From Flammulina velutipes (taxonomy: Eukaryota > Basidiomycota > Agaricomycetes > Agaricales > Physalacriaceae), in the NCBI GenBank assembly GCA_011800155.1, contig CM022371.1:2790001-2854000 (forward strand): 64,000 nucleotides of DNA. The letters are read 5' to 3'. Numbering within the stretch: position 1 is the stretch's first letter; each line of letters opens with the position of its first letter. The notes beneath the pieces were generated by a model. It made no database searches. It saw only the letters and a list, made by a program, of their open reading frames with translations, and was not told the DNA's origin. The position numbers were made by a program, and so were the translations under genes. Positions 16,276-27,356 of this stretch are shown here, piece by piece.

Positions 16276-17679
16276 TTAGTACCCAGTTACAACATCGTAT
16301 ATATGACTTTCATCCTCGTATCGTACGTCGTCCCAAAACCCGAGCTCAACGAAAACGTTGTCCACATCGTAATACGTGATGTTCGTTTCGATGTTGAATA
16401 TAAACATTTTGTTTGTGGTCCTGGAAAGCCACGGAACCCGCCGCGGTCTGTAAACCGACATCTCCAACTTCTTCAGCTCCGTACCCGCCCTGCCACGGAG
16501 AAACCGCGTAATCCCGCGATCGCTTATACTCCGAACGCCCAGGAGCGAGAGGCACTCAAGTCGGGGGCAGCAGGCATTGGGAAAGCGGATGTTGAGGGTG
16601 TCGAGGAAGCAGTCATCCAGCTGCTGGCACGCCGTAATAGACAGGTGTGTGATCCTAGTAGCGGCGGAGAGCACGCGCGTGATGATTTCAAAGGGGACGC
16701 GTTGTGCAGAAAATCCTAGGTGTGTTAGTTGAGGCGCTCGATTGACATGCGATAGGAAGGGGCCAAGGTTATTGAAGCCGGGTATGAAGTTGCTTGGACG
16801 ATACCATCCACAGCAAAGGAGGAGCTGGCGGATGGATGGAAGAAGAATGGGATTGAAGATGTACTTGAGGTCCCATCCGCCCATCGTGACAATAGTCAAC
16901 GCCACAAGGTTGTTGTGAACGACCAACGGGCCTCCAATCGGTTTCACCTTTGAGTTAATGTGCAAGGTACAGGTCTCGAGTGCATGGTACTTCCGTAGGA
17001 TTTCGATAGCATCTCGCGCAGTGAACACGGTCCGCTGTTTGTCGTACCGGTCAGGAATCAGTTGACCTAGCGCCCAATCGCTACTACCAACGTCCGAGGT
17101 GAGCTGTTCGTAGCCGATGAACAATAACGTGAGATGCTTCAAGGACGGGCCTAGAAAGTGAAAGTCACGGAGTCGCACAAGCATGAGCGGGATGCCATCC
17201 TCGAGTTCCTTGAACGAGAAGGACTCGAGGATCGATAGACCGAAGGGTGGCACCTTCTGCAGAGGCCGAAGTGAAGAACTTGGTACTTCAAGATCCATGG
17301 TCTTCCACTGACCAGAGAACGAAACCAAAGTGTCCATGAGGTCCCATATTGCCGCACCCGACGCCTTTTCGGACATCGTGGCGCGAATAGTGATCGACAG
17401 AGGTAACTTACCAGCGGTCGATAGCCACCGGTTCACTAGGAGACTGCGGCCCTCTAGGATCTCGTCTTTCTCAGAAAGGTTGACTGAGATGACGATCTTG
17501 TTCCAAAGCTCTGGGATTTCATTGGCGGCATTTCGCCATGAATGACAGACTTGGGTGAGGGCCAGAGGGGACTCGGATTTCGCGATGCGCGGATTGTCGG
17601 GGAGACTGTAGAGAAAAATCTGTTTGACGATGTTGAACGGGAATGTGCGAGGCGGTGGAACGTGTAATGTCATGCCCAT
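16276..17679 (-). CDS. F-box-like / leucine-rich-repeat protein (intact)
   Basis: Single-exon 467-residue protein. An F-box-like motif lies near the N-terminus (about residues 10-60: FNIVKQIFLYSLPDN, then LTQVCHSWRNAANEIPELW). Irregular leucine-rich repeats follow (for example LKHLTLLFIGYEQL, RITHLSITACQQLDDC, LECLSLLGVRSISDRG). This architecture is greatly expanded in Agaricomycetes. F-box proteins join SCF ubiquitin ligases through Skp1 and recruit substrates with the LRRs. The substrate is unknown. Unlike the two other F-box genes in this window, the frame is uninterrupted. Confidence 0.85.
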   Translation of the reverse strand: MGMTLHVPPPRTFPFNIVKQIFLYSLPDNPRIAKSESPLALTQVCHSWRNAANEIPELWNKIVISVNLSEKDEILEGRSLLVNRWLSTAGKLPLSITIRATMSEKASGAAIWDLMDTLVSFSGQWKTMDLEVPSSSLRPLQKVPPFGLSILESFSFKELEDGIPLMLVRLRDFHFLGPSLKHLTLLFIGYEQLTSDVGSSDWALGQLIPDRYDKQRTVFTARDAIEILRKYHALETCTLHINSKVKPIGGPLVVHNNLVALTIVTMGGWDLKYIFNPILLPSIRQLLLCCGWYRPSNFIPGFNNLGPFLSHVNRAPQLTHLGFSAQRVPFEIITRVLSAATRITHLSITACQQLDDCFLDTLNIRFPNACCPRLECLSLLGVRSISDRGITRFLRGRAGTELKKLEMSVYRPRRVPWLSRTTNKMFIFNIETNITYYDVDNVFVELGFWDDVRYEDESHIYDVVTGY

Positions 17680-17919
17680 TGTGGATGAGTGTAGGAGACC
17701 AAAGATGGAGCTCTGAAGCTTTTATAGCATTGAGAACGCGCGCTTCGGGTCCTAGCGTCCATGTCACGAGATTCACGAGTGAGCATTGCTGTTATAGAAA
17801 CTCTTTGTACACCGTAGCTGGCACAATGGTGGCAGAGACGAAAGAAATGATCGGAGCTGATTCGGATCAAAACTTTTTGTGAATTTGAAAAAACCAGCTT
17901 TGTATCTTCCCCATCTCTA
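17680..17919. promoter_or_regulatory. Divergent promoter between F-box gene and MTD1
   Basis: A 240-bp interval separates the two start codons and serves both genes. No specific motif was recognised. Confidence 0.4.
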
Positions 17920-19305
17920 ATGGCTACACAAATCGCTGGGAAAGGGCTCCTTCTGAAAGCAGACCCCATCGCGGCCATTTTTCGCGAAGAGGTCTTATCC
18001 GCTCTCCAAAAAAGCATCAGAAAACCCAGACTTGTCGGGATACTCGCTACCTCCTCTGCGCCGAGTCATCAGTACGCGGAATTCACTCAAAAACAATGCC
18101 AGCAGCTTGGGGTAGACTTCATTCTCAAGAAGATTGGCGCTGCAGAAAATAGCGATCTAGCAGAAGGGGAAGGTGTTGAAGAGGCCATCGTTGATGCGAA
18201 TGAGGATGCTAGTGTAGATGGTATCATGGTTAGCCCCCCTTTGTGCGCCCAAGGAGTTTCTGACCGTATGTACAGGTCTATTATCCGATCTTTGGTGTCC
18301 CCCAGGTTCGTACTACACTTGAATCCATTGCATGATGTATCAATATACTTTGCACCTAGGACCATTATCTCCAACAGGTATGTGACTTCCCAAGTATCCA
18401 AGGCGCTCTGACCAACAATGCAGATTGTATCCCCGCAAAAAGATGTAGAGGGCCTTAACTTCAAGTTCCATTACAATTTGTATCACAAGTACGCGTTCAT
18501 CCATTCATATCGCCGTGCGCGCCACTCAAATCAACACCCAGCATCCGGTTCATATCCCCTCTCACCCTGACCCCCTCTTCTGACTCTGCGGTCTCACCGG
18601 ATGGCGACACCCCACCCCCAGGAATGGTCAAGTCTATCTTACCTTGTACGCCACTGGCCATCGTCAAATGCCTAGAACATGTCGGCGTCTACAATTCAAT
18701 CCTCCCGTATGGAGACCGCGCATACGGTAGAGTCATCACGGTCATAAATCGGTGCGCCACCTTACCTTACAGTCGACTAACCATAAATGACCTTCGTAGA
18801 TCGGAAGTAGTTGGTCGACCCTTGGCCGCCCTCTTGGCGAACGACGGCGCCAGAGTACTTTCAGTGGACATTGATTCCATCCAGGAGTACACCAAACGCC
18901 CGGCGGCGACGACACAAAAGTATCATCCTCACCACGTCGTCAGCCCCTCGACGCTCTCCTTACAAGAGTGTCTTGCTATCTCCGATGTCGTCGTGTCTGC
19001 CGTACCAAGCACTGCCTACAAAGTCAAGACCGAATGGCTGCGGCACGGCTGCATATGCCTGAACATCGCCGTCGAAAAGAACTTTGAAAAGGACGTGCGG
19101 GACAAGGTAAGCCGTTACCTTGGGACAGACTATTTGTGTTGAATGCAGTGCATAATCAGGCCTCGCTGTACATCCCGGCTGTTGGAAAGATGACAATAAT
19201 GATGTTGTTGCGAAATCTGTATGAGTCAAATTCCTCCCATTCGTCCAGCGGAATACCCACCTTTGTTTCAGACTTCGCTTGCAGGAGTACAAGAAGACCG
19301 AGTAG
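17920..19305 (+). CDS. MTD1: NAD-dependent 5,10-methylenetetrahydrofolate dehydrogenase
   Basis: Cytosolic one-carbon enzyme that oxidises methylene-THF to methenyl-THF with NAD+. Joined exons give about 340 residues. Visible family features are the folate-domain segment VGILATSSAPSHQYAEFTQK, the conserved VDGIMVYYPIFG (split by an intron near 18230-18283), PCTPLAIVKCLEHVGVY, and the Rossmann block GRVITVINRSEVVGRPLAALL. The sequence continues to ISDVVVSAVPS and a C-terminal NIAVEKNF. The last exon, spliced after RNL, ends in LRLQEYKKTE. The lack of a fused cyclohydrolase/synthetase domain and the NRSEVVGRPLA motif favour monofunctional Mtd1 over the trifunctional Ade3/Mis1 type. Confidence 0.9.
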
Positions 19306-19381
19306 GAGCACGATGTATATTAGATCTCCATATAAACAGGATCCTAGACTGCTAGACTGCTAAATTAATATCGATATACCG

Positions 19382-20284
19382 TTACCGGAAATGTGCATCT
19401 GTGATTTCGTGCAGTCGCGTGGACTCGTTGGGAGTTTGAGAACCCGAAGGAGGGAAGCTGGGGGTTGTCGGTGTGGCGAGTCCGGACGCGTCGTCGGCCA
19501 AAAAGTGTATGCGTTGCCGATGTAGCTGCGGAATGTCTTGAGCGCTGACGAATCGTACGAGAAATAATCGGGCATACCTGAGGTAGCTTCGGGATTAGGA
19601 CAAAGACGAGAGCGGAAAGATTGACAGCGAATAACCAGGGGTTATAGTTGGTATAGTGGGTCGATGCAAGAAACCTGGGTGAAGAGTCAGGCGTATCGAA
19701 CGATGAGACGGATGGCATGGACGGACAGCATGACTGGCACCGAAAAGAGCCACTTTTTGGCAGGAGTGTACTGTGCACCGTCGTCTATCTGTTCCCAAAG
19801 TGTCATGTCGCCGTAGGCATTCCCTCGGAGGTCGCCTTCGAACGGCATGCCGGTTACCCAGTGGAACATGAGATACGAGAACTGGAGAGCGCAGTGAGTA
19901 GGAGTTATAGTGGATTGAGATGCCCACACACAGCTTGATACAGTAGATTCACCACCGTCCAGCTAATTTGTTGCGACATGCCGGGGATGTTGTCGACGAT
20001 GATCTTGCCAATGAGTATGAGGACAATGTGGATGAGCCAGGCGCCTGCAGCGAGCATGTCAAGCCATTGAAGGTGCAGCACGGAAGGAGCGGTATACCTT
20101 TCGCGTTGACCCAGCTGGCATTGGGATTGCCGAAGACGTTCTGGTCGAGGGCGTCCTCCGCTGAGCGGTCGCCAACCTGTTCGACCTTGACGATGCTGCC
20201 GCTGCGCCCTCTTGCACGAAGAGTTGAGGCTTTGGTGGGAACGCTGAGCGTTGGAGGGAGCTTGATTGACGTTGGACGGTTCAT
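19382..20284 (-). CDS. ORM-family ER membrane protein, regulator of sphingolipid synthesis
   Basis: Joined exons give about 220-230 residues. The N-terminus is hydrophilic and Ser/Thr-rich. Then follow NASWVNAKGAWLIHI, a first membrane helix, ISWTVVNLLYQA, the segment YLMFHWVTGMPFEGD with MTLWEQIDDGAQYTPAKKW, and helices leading to FLASTHYTNYNPWL and VLIPKLPQLHR. These blocks are the ORM/ORMDL signature. Orm proteins bind serine palmitoyltransferase in the ER and restrain it. In yeast the restraint is lifted by phosphorylation of the N-terminal Ser residues, and a comparable Ser-rich N-terminus is present here. The tail after PKLP is longer than in animal ORMDL, as is usual in fungi. Only 104 bp separate its start codon from that of the Virilizer-like gene. 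Confidence 0.93.
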
Positions 20285-20388
20285 GGTAGTTGAAGGCCAA
20301 GAGCGATCGGCAAAGTCCACGCATTTTACCACGAACAGCCACCGGGCGCCCCTTGACTTTGGACTATGAACACCAGACTGCACTCGCC
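20285..20388. promoter_or_regulatory. Compact divergent promoter between ORM and Virilizer-like gene
   Basis: The two start codons are only 104 bp apart. Both transcripts must start within this interval or inside the other gene's 5' region. No clear TATA box is seen. Confidence 0.5.
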
Positions 20389-23300
20389 ATGAAACTCGTA
20401 CACTGGGGCTCAGTCTCGCCAGATCCTTCTTCAGCAATCACCGCTCTCCGCTTTCTCCATCCCCTCCGCATTTCTCTTATACGCGTCTTTCACTCGGGCT
20501 CACAACCATTCGTCAATTCGCCAGACCTCGTCGCGTATGTTCACCAGCTGCACAAAATAACCGCGTCTTGAACGTCCAACAGAGAAACTGAGCCCGATGC
20601 CTTTTACTTGGACATCTACTTCAACTCCATCCCAGGTCCAAATGCAGGTGCAGTAGACAAGGACAAGAGGAACGCGCTCGTGCCCACCAGCATCGTCTAC
20701 ACAGGCGGGACTATGGACTTTCCCATGGACATGGGCCCAGATGTTCGTGTCTTCTCGCTCGTGGCGTACCTCAAATTCATATTTCCAATTTACAGCATGC
20801 AACGCGTCTCATGATCCTCAAAGGCTCGTTCAAAGTCATGTCCTTCGCCCTGTATGGCGAAGTAGCCTTCCAAAGCACATCTCCACCCCTGCCATACCAG
20901 CCCACACCCCTTCCCGACGTTATACCACCTCCGCTCTCCAAAGCCATTGACCCAGCGAACAGCGTCGATCCAACCTTACTGGCTAAAACCCTCATGTCGC
21001 TGATACCTGACCCACCTGCGCTGCACATTGCCATTCGGCTAATGTGCTGCCTCAAGCCTACAGATGACGACTGGGATGACCCAGCATTCCCCAACCACGG
21101 TACCGACCTGGAGATGCCTGAGGACTTTGATCTTACTGCAGCGTGTGACCTGGCCTCCCGCCCCGTCACAAGCACGTCCGAAGGCAAGCTCTCAGCATTT
21201 GCAGAGCGCGTCAGCGGTCTCATCGGCGCCAAAGTAGGTTGCAACTCTTTTAAACTCCATATTTACTAACATACTTTGTAGACACTGACTCAATCAGACG
21301 AAATCGCTAAACTTTTTAGCGTTTCAGCATCCCAAATTCCGTCTCTTATCTTGGCCCTTTGTGTGAGTCAATCTCATCTTTTACTTCACTTCTCTAACGA
21401 CGGCCTGTAGCAATATATTGACCCAGAGGACGTGTTCGATGCCGTTAGCTTGGACGATGGCGTGATTGTGTATCTACTGGACGCAGCAGCGAACGCCGAT
21501 TTCGCGCGCCACTGCAGCTCTGATGCATTCACTGCCACCCTTACGCAATGCATAGAGAACCCCACCTCAGATAAACCCACCAAATTTGCTGCGCGTCGGC
21601 TATTGGACAGGATAGATACTTGGATTAGCTTTGAAAAGGCGCTTTCATCCTCTGAGGCGGACTTCCCCAAGTTGATTGCTCAGATAACGGACTTTGGTAC
21701 AGACGAGAAATCACTGGGAATTTGGCTCGAATCAATGGTGTTCCACGACGATTTCATCGAAAGTCTCTCAAAGCACCCAACTTCGGAGCCAGGACGCGCC
21801 CTATGTCGATTGGAGAATGTGCGAGACCAGGCTGAATTTGTCGCGTATATCCGCGCCTTCATTGGGGTCGCGTCGATATTCGTGGTCTGGGCATGGGCCG
21901 ATAGTGTTGGGGACGATGAGTGTCGTACGAGGTCGCTATCCATTATCCGAATATGGCAAACCGTGGATGGCTATAGGGAGGTACGTACATATCGATATTC
22001 TAGAATAATCACGCTGAAGGCAAAACTAGATTGTCAATCAACTTTTGCTCCTCCGTCAATTTTCCCGACGTCTCAAGTGGATCGTTCAGCGGGACTATGA
22101 TGATGATCCGCCGCGCAAGTCAAGCTATATCGGAGAACAGATCATATCTGAGCTCGGGAAAGAACCACATGCCATGTTCCATGGAGACTTCAGAGATAAC
22201 GTCTTCTCGTTAACGCTACCGTTATCCTTTATATCCGAGGCTGAACGTACCCGCCTACGAAAATCTGCGTTCGTTGCAGACGAAGGTCTGGAATCTGCCC
22301 TCGAGGAACTCTTTTTCAAGAGCGAGCATCCCACGTTGTCACTCCGCCGACTCTATGTGCTCAGGGTTTCGTTAGCGATCGTGGCACGCGTGGCATCCGA
22401 TGACGAGGAGAGCGAATTGCGAGCTGTGCGCACAACATGGGAGAAGCATTCTATGGGGCTCCCGGTGCAGCTTACTATACTCTTCGGAGAGGTTGCAAGA
22501 GATTTGAATCAATGCTTCAGTGTTTCCGAGCCTACACCACCCGTAATCGATAATACACTCGTGGAACTGCTCCTCCTCACCGGCACGGACATAATCAAAC
22601 TGCACCTAGCACTGTCAGTAAACTTTCCACTCGCCCCATCTGCTATACGGGACCTTGTAGGCACTGTGGTTGATTTCTTCACGGTGTGCGAGTCCGCCAC
22701 CCAATTCCTGCCGTCATCTCATGGCGTACGCATGGCAGCATCGTCTGCCAGCGCCTCCTGCCTTGATCTGATTCACCAAGTGTCCCTCACCTCTGTGGAA
22801 TCATCGACAAACACATCCGCACCTCAGACTGTCCTCCAAACTCTTTTCCATTGCAGCACGGAATACAAACGATTCGACCCAATCCTTCGAACAAAGCAGA
22901 TCCTCAGGTTAATCGAGCACGTCCTCCCCGCGGAGAGCACAGCCGATTGGGTAATCTCCATCCTGCCACCTCTGCTCGCTCCCATGAAAGCCTTCTTTCG
23001 CCTCTTGGATGCCCCCTCAAGGCTATCGTTTATCCAGAAACTGATTTCATTGGACGACGGAGTTGTTGGCATAGCAGAATGGCTTCTCATCGCGGAATGC
23101 AAAGCGCTACTACAAAGCCTGACAAATATACGGCTCAGCACGTCGGTTGACAGCCCGCACATGCTCATCAAGACGAACACTGCTAATATCTCAATTGCAT
23201 TCCTATCTCATCTAGCCCACTCCGAACTGGACTGGCTCATGAATACCATCGCGAACGTCCCCGATTTCCACACGGTGCTCAAAGACGTCTTCACGTCCAT

Positions 23301-24084
23301 GTTGGATGGATGGTTTGTCTCCGACGACTTTTGGGAGTTCGCCGGACAACTTGCGCGAGGAAGCCGGGATGGCGATTTGCGTGACTTAACCTCGAGTGTT
23401 GCGCTCGCGTACTTGAGGGGACAGCCTAAAGCGTGGGATAAGGATCTAATGCTGCATCTACTGGACAAGGCCGCTCTGACGGATGCCGTAGCCGTTCGTC
23501 AAGAAATATCACACTGTCTCGCCGCGGTGGCGAACAACGATATGGACAGCAATCCAGACGTCGAGGACATCATAACGACTGCCATGGGGTGGCTCCATGC
23601 ACAAGAACATTCCGCGTATAGATATCTCTACGGTATCACCACCGCGCAGCTTTTGAAGTTTCAGGATTTGGCGCCTGCCCATGATTCTGGACCGTGCACC
23701 TGCTTCACCGCCGATGAAGATGAAGTGATCCTACCCCTCCAGATCGACCTGGATGTTGCCGTTCAGGTAGCTCTCAAGGATGTACCAAGTCTGTTTCGAC
23801 CTGAGATCACGACCTCTCTACCATCGACGCCCAAAGGTACCGTCACGCCTGACATTTTGGGTCTAGTCGTTTCCCCTCCCAGCGCGCTTCTCCACTCGCC
23901 CATGGCTTCTACCCTGACGAAGACCTACACGCAGAACGATTTTCGGGAGCTGAGGCAATCAGCATCAAGACAAAACACAAGCCGAATGCCTAGTATGCAT
24001 GGTACGTTCTCCTTCAATAATTCATATCTGTCCCACTAATACAACGCTGCAGTTGATGTGGGTATCCACGGTCCTTTGACCTGA
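20389..24084 (+). CDS. Virilizer (VIRMA/Vir)-like m6A methyltransferase scaffold
   Basis: About 1,130 residues in seven exons. The N-terminal domain matches the Virilizer N-terminal pattern: LRFLHPLRISLIRVF, then PDLVAETEPDAFYLDIYFNS, then a TG-containing loop and LMILKGSFKVMSFALYG. Human VIRMA has the same order (a phase of strands, an ETxPxxFxLDxFFN block, LxLxGxYxxLTLAIYG). The remainder is long and helical, with armadillo-like character. Virilizer scaffolds the MIS complex that directs METTL3/METTL14-type adenosine methylation of mRNA. The introns after GTCGC (20536) and after PCCAGAT-coded D restore these conserved blocks in frame, supporting the gene model. The last exon adds a short tail ending HGPLT. 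The catalytic subunits are not in the window. The N-terminal match is strong; the helical part is not diagnostic. Confidence 0.72.
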
Positions 24085-24298
24085 TTTTTCACTCACATCC
24101 ACAATCTTGAAACCATTGTGGTATTTCTACTTTTATTCCACATTCTAGGATTTCGAGCTCGCGTCGCCGCTCCTAATACCAGTCGCACTTCCGCCTCAAT
24201 AACAATAATGATACATACAACCAAAACGAAGGAGTAGGGTACGGTAAGAACACATAAAAACAACACAGATCGAAATGGAAAGAGAAACACGAAAGGTC

Positions 24299-26431
24299 CT
24301 ATGGCAGCTGCGCGTAGGGGCCCGGACGTCGTAGTCGGATGTGGGTGGGATGTATATCGGGCGATCCATGGGGGTTTTGGTTCAAGTCTTCGTATGAACG
24401 AAAATAGCGGTCCATGTCCGAGAGGTCGAACTCTGAAGGCGCGGCGGACGATAGAGGGAGAGGTGAGTGCAACGGCGCCTCGATTCCATCTTCGTTGGCA
24501 TCAGGAGGCGGTATTATGGGGGCCGGAGCCGCCTTTCCCCCCAAACGAAACGTCCGCTTTCGCTTCGCCTTGACCGGCTGTCTTTCATACCCCGGCGTAG
24601 ATCCTTCAAACCGAGGTGGTCCACTGCGAACCGTGAAATGCTGCATGGAGCGGGTGTAGGGTGAAAGAGTGTGGTAGGAGTGGCTGAGAGTGGAGAAATG
24701 TGATATAGTGTTGTTGAGGAGTGTGGGCCGAATGATTATCTTGGGACTAGACTCTGAGTCTGATAGAATTGTAGTATATGTTGGCGGTGAGCCTGTCGGG
24801 AATGACGCGTTCGATGAGGATACAGAAAATCTACGACCATTTGGATGCCGGCGACCAAATGCATTGTCTGGTGGGGTAGGCAATCGGGGATTAGTCGACA
24901 ATGTTTCGGTGCTGTCTGGGGTGCGAGGACGTGTGGATGGCGATCTAGCGGAAAGAGATGTGGGAGACGAGGAATGCACCGATCGTAGGCCGAGGGTAGT
25001 GGCACCTGGGGTAGGGAAATCAGGGAAATATGAGCTAGTCAACGAATTAGCACGCCGAATGCCTGGTACTCCAGCGGAGAGTCCTAACGGACGTGGCGGT
25101 CCAGAAACCGACCGAGTGTCGCGGCGCGGGAAAGCGACAGAAGGAGAGGATAAGCCATCTTGCGAGTTGACAACGAGAGATTGTGCATGATAGATCCGAG
25201 GTCTGGTTATAGTGCCACCTCCGACTGCAGGTATGGTCTCGTATTCGGCGACCGGAGTTTCCCTGATTTCGTTTAGGACGCTACTGGGTGGAGTGGTATC
25301 TGCGTATCCGCCATCCCAGTCGACCATGTCAAACGAGGCACATTCATCGTCGTAGTCTCCCATGTCGTCGCTAGATTCTTCCGTGAGGTCGGCAAGACCG
25401 CGATTAGGCGTAAACAAGCTACTGAAACCGTTGAACATGCTCTTCGTCGGGAGGCCCTCTGGACGAAGACCATATGTTGGGTCGAAGTCATCGAGGTCCG
25501 AAGGAGAATTTGTTGTATCGGCGGTTGGAGGCGAGACGGGTGCGGATCGGGACGTTGCGGGAGGCCGGTGGGTGCTGGCAGCAGAGAGTGAGTGTGCTGT
25601 ATGGGGACGACGTACGGTCGGCGTGCTGTGCAGCTCCGCCACGTTTTGGAACGATAATGGATCCGGTTCGTGCTCGAAAAGGTGAGGTTGGAGGGATTTC
25701 GGCACGGGTCGTTTCGCGAGATATGGAGCCTCCACTTTGGCTTTGATCCACTGTTGGCTTAGACGATGGATGATCCCGGGAAGGTCTTCGCGGAACATTT
25801 GGCGTAGCTGACCCTCTATTTCCCGCTGGATAAATTTTTGAATCACGGCAATTGAGTCGAAAGTGCTGTTAATATCGACGCTTTGCAAAGGATCTGTCTT
25901 GAAGACGAGCGTGATTCCCTTTTGCTTGGATACGACGAGCACGACTATCGAGCGTAGCTTGAAGTGGGAAAGGCGGAGGAGCATTGGAACGACGAGTGGT
26001 TGCTTCGCGGCGAGCATGCCTTTAGTGCCGACCATGAGATGAATATCCGGCTGTTTGTGGTTCAAAGGATTGGCCTACACGCCATAAGTACAACCAAAAT
26101 TGAGTATAACGGCCACCGCACCTGTACTTTGGTCTTCAGCACGATATGTGCATCTCCGGCGTAAGACATGCGAAATATTCCACGAAACTGGTCGGTCGTA
26201 AGCTCGCCAATCTCGCGAATCTCCAGCTCTGGGGGCTATTTCTGGGGTCAGAATCATCCTCAAAGGCTAATCATCAGGACACACCTCCGTGCCCATCTCA
26301 AGCTCGACAACCTCTATTTTGTCGGCTATGATAGGCGGCTTGTCGCCTTTATTGAGAGCGTTCGTGAGCATTTGAATAGCATCGTAGTGAAACTGGTCCG
26401 AAAATCGTGGCCAGTTGAAGGTGAAAGACAT
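24299..26431 (-). CDS. MDM34: ERMES subunit Mdm34 (mitochondrial distribution and morphology)
   Basis: The start at 26431 gives [19 protein letters not shown], the near-invariant Mdm34 N-terminus. Three exons encode about 675 residues. The SMP lipid-transfer domain occupies the first 210 or so residues, including [18 protein letters not shown] and [15 protein letters not shown] strands, [12 protein letters not shown] and a [15 protein letters not shown] segment. A long disordered Ser/Pro region follows. ERMES tethers the ER to mitochondria and moves phospholipids. Mdm34 sits on the mitochondrial outer membrane with Mdm10. A basic KAKRKRTF motif lies near the C-terminus. Confidence 0.92.
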
Positions 26432-26648
26432 GACATTGTACTGGTGTTGGCAGTCGTGAGGATAGATGCCTTTGAACCTTGGTGGTACCCTGACGCAATG
26501 CCGGTCGGTACCAATTCTCGGCAAATGTGGCACACAAAGTTACATTTCCAAACTAGTCAACGTTCGTATATAAAAGAAAAAAGCGGAAGAAAAATGAATG
26601 GCATGTAGTAATACTGCGATTTGACGTGCTATACAGTAATGCCCGTAT

Positions 26649-27356
26649 TCAACGAGTGAGGACTTTGAGCAAGACCAAGAGGAGGGTAACGACAACACCC
26701 ACGACGTCCTTCAACCTATAATCACATGAGTAAAAAAGAAACGGCAGTGAGGTAAAGAGACCTACAAGATGATAACAGTAAAGATGATTCCGGGAAGCAG
26801 CTTATGCAAGTTGAAGAGCAGGTCGAAAAGGAGCTTCGCGATGGCATTGATCAAGGACGGGTGGAAGGGGTGGCCCGAGAGAGTGTGGTTGATATTCTGG
26901 TGAAATTGATTGAGCATCGCTGCATGGGTCAAGCAAACGTGGGCAGGAGACTTGCCTTGACGATCTCGGCGCTGGTAGCAGCAATCTCGTCGTCGCCCTG
27001 CCTCTTAGCGAGGTCGGTAAGGCCTCCGGCACCCAGGACACCAAGGGCGTCGGTGGCGACCGTGAGAGCCGTGGTGAGCTGGTCGAAGAGAGGGTTGACG
27101 TTGTCGTCGCTGGCCTGATTGTTGGCAACGAGGGTATCTGTAGCAGACAATCCATAAGGGTGTGTAGGAAGAACAAAGACGTCCACCGACCGATGCGGGG
27201 CAAGATCGAATCAGTGCTGGCCTTAAGAGTGTTGAGAACTGCAGCGATCTCAGCATTGTCGGCGCGGGCGGCGAGGCCGTTCGTCTCGGGGGCAGGAATG
27301 GCCTGCACGTAGCCGAAGACGGAGAGTGCGACAAGGGCGATGCGAGAGAAGAGCAT
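26649..27356 (-). CDS. Small secreted SC15-like protein with hydrophobic C-terminus
   Basis: Four exons encode about 185 residues. There is a clear signal peptide (MLFSRIALVALSVFGYVQA). The mature part is helix-prone and cysteine-free (IAAVLNTLKASTDSILPRI, then TTALTVATDALGVLGAGG) and ends in a strongly hydrophobic tail (LPGIIFTVIIL, then VVGVVVTLLLVLLKVLTR). This layout resembles the SC15 family of Schizophyllum, secreted proteins that coat aerial hyphae and work alongside hydrophobins. The lack of eight cysteines rules out a hydrophobin. The second intron has the donor AAG|GCAAGT, so it appears to be a GC-AG intron (about 26913-26957). The last intron ends before the VVGVVV exon; without it the frame stops directly after VIIL. 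Family assignment is tentative. Confidence 0.6.

Noticed and set aside
24301..25190. Long + strand frames opposite MDM34
   Set aside because: Antisense shadows of a Ser/Pro-rich coding region; MDM34 on the - strand is clear.
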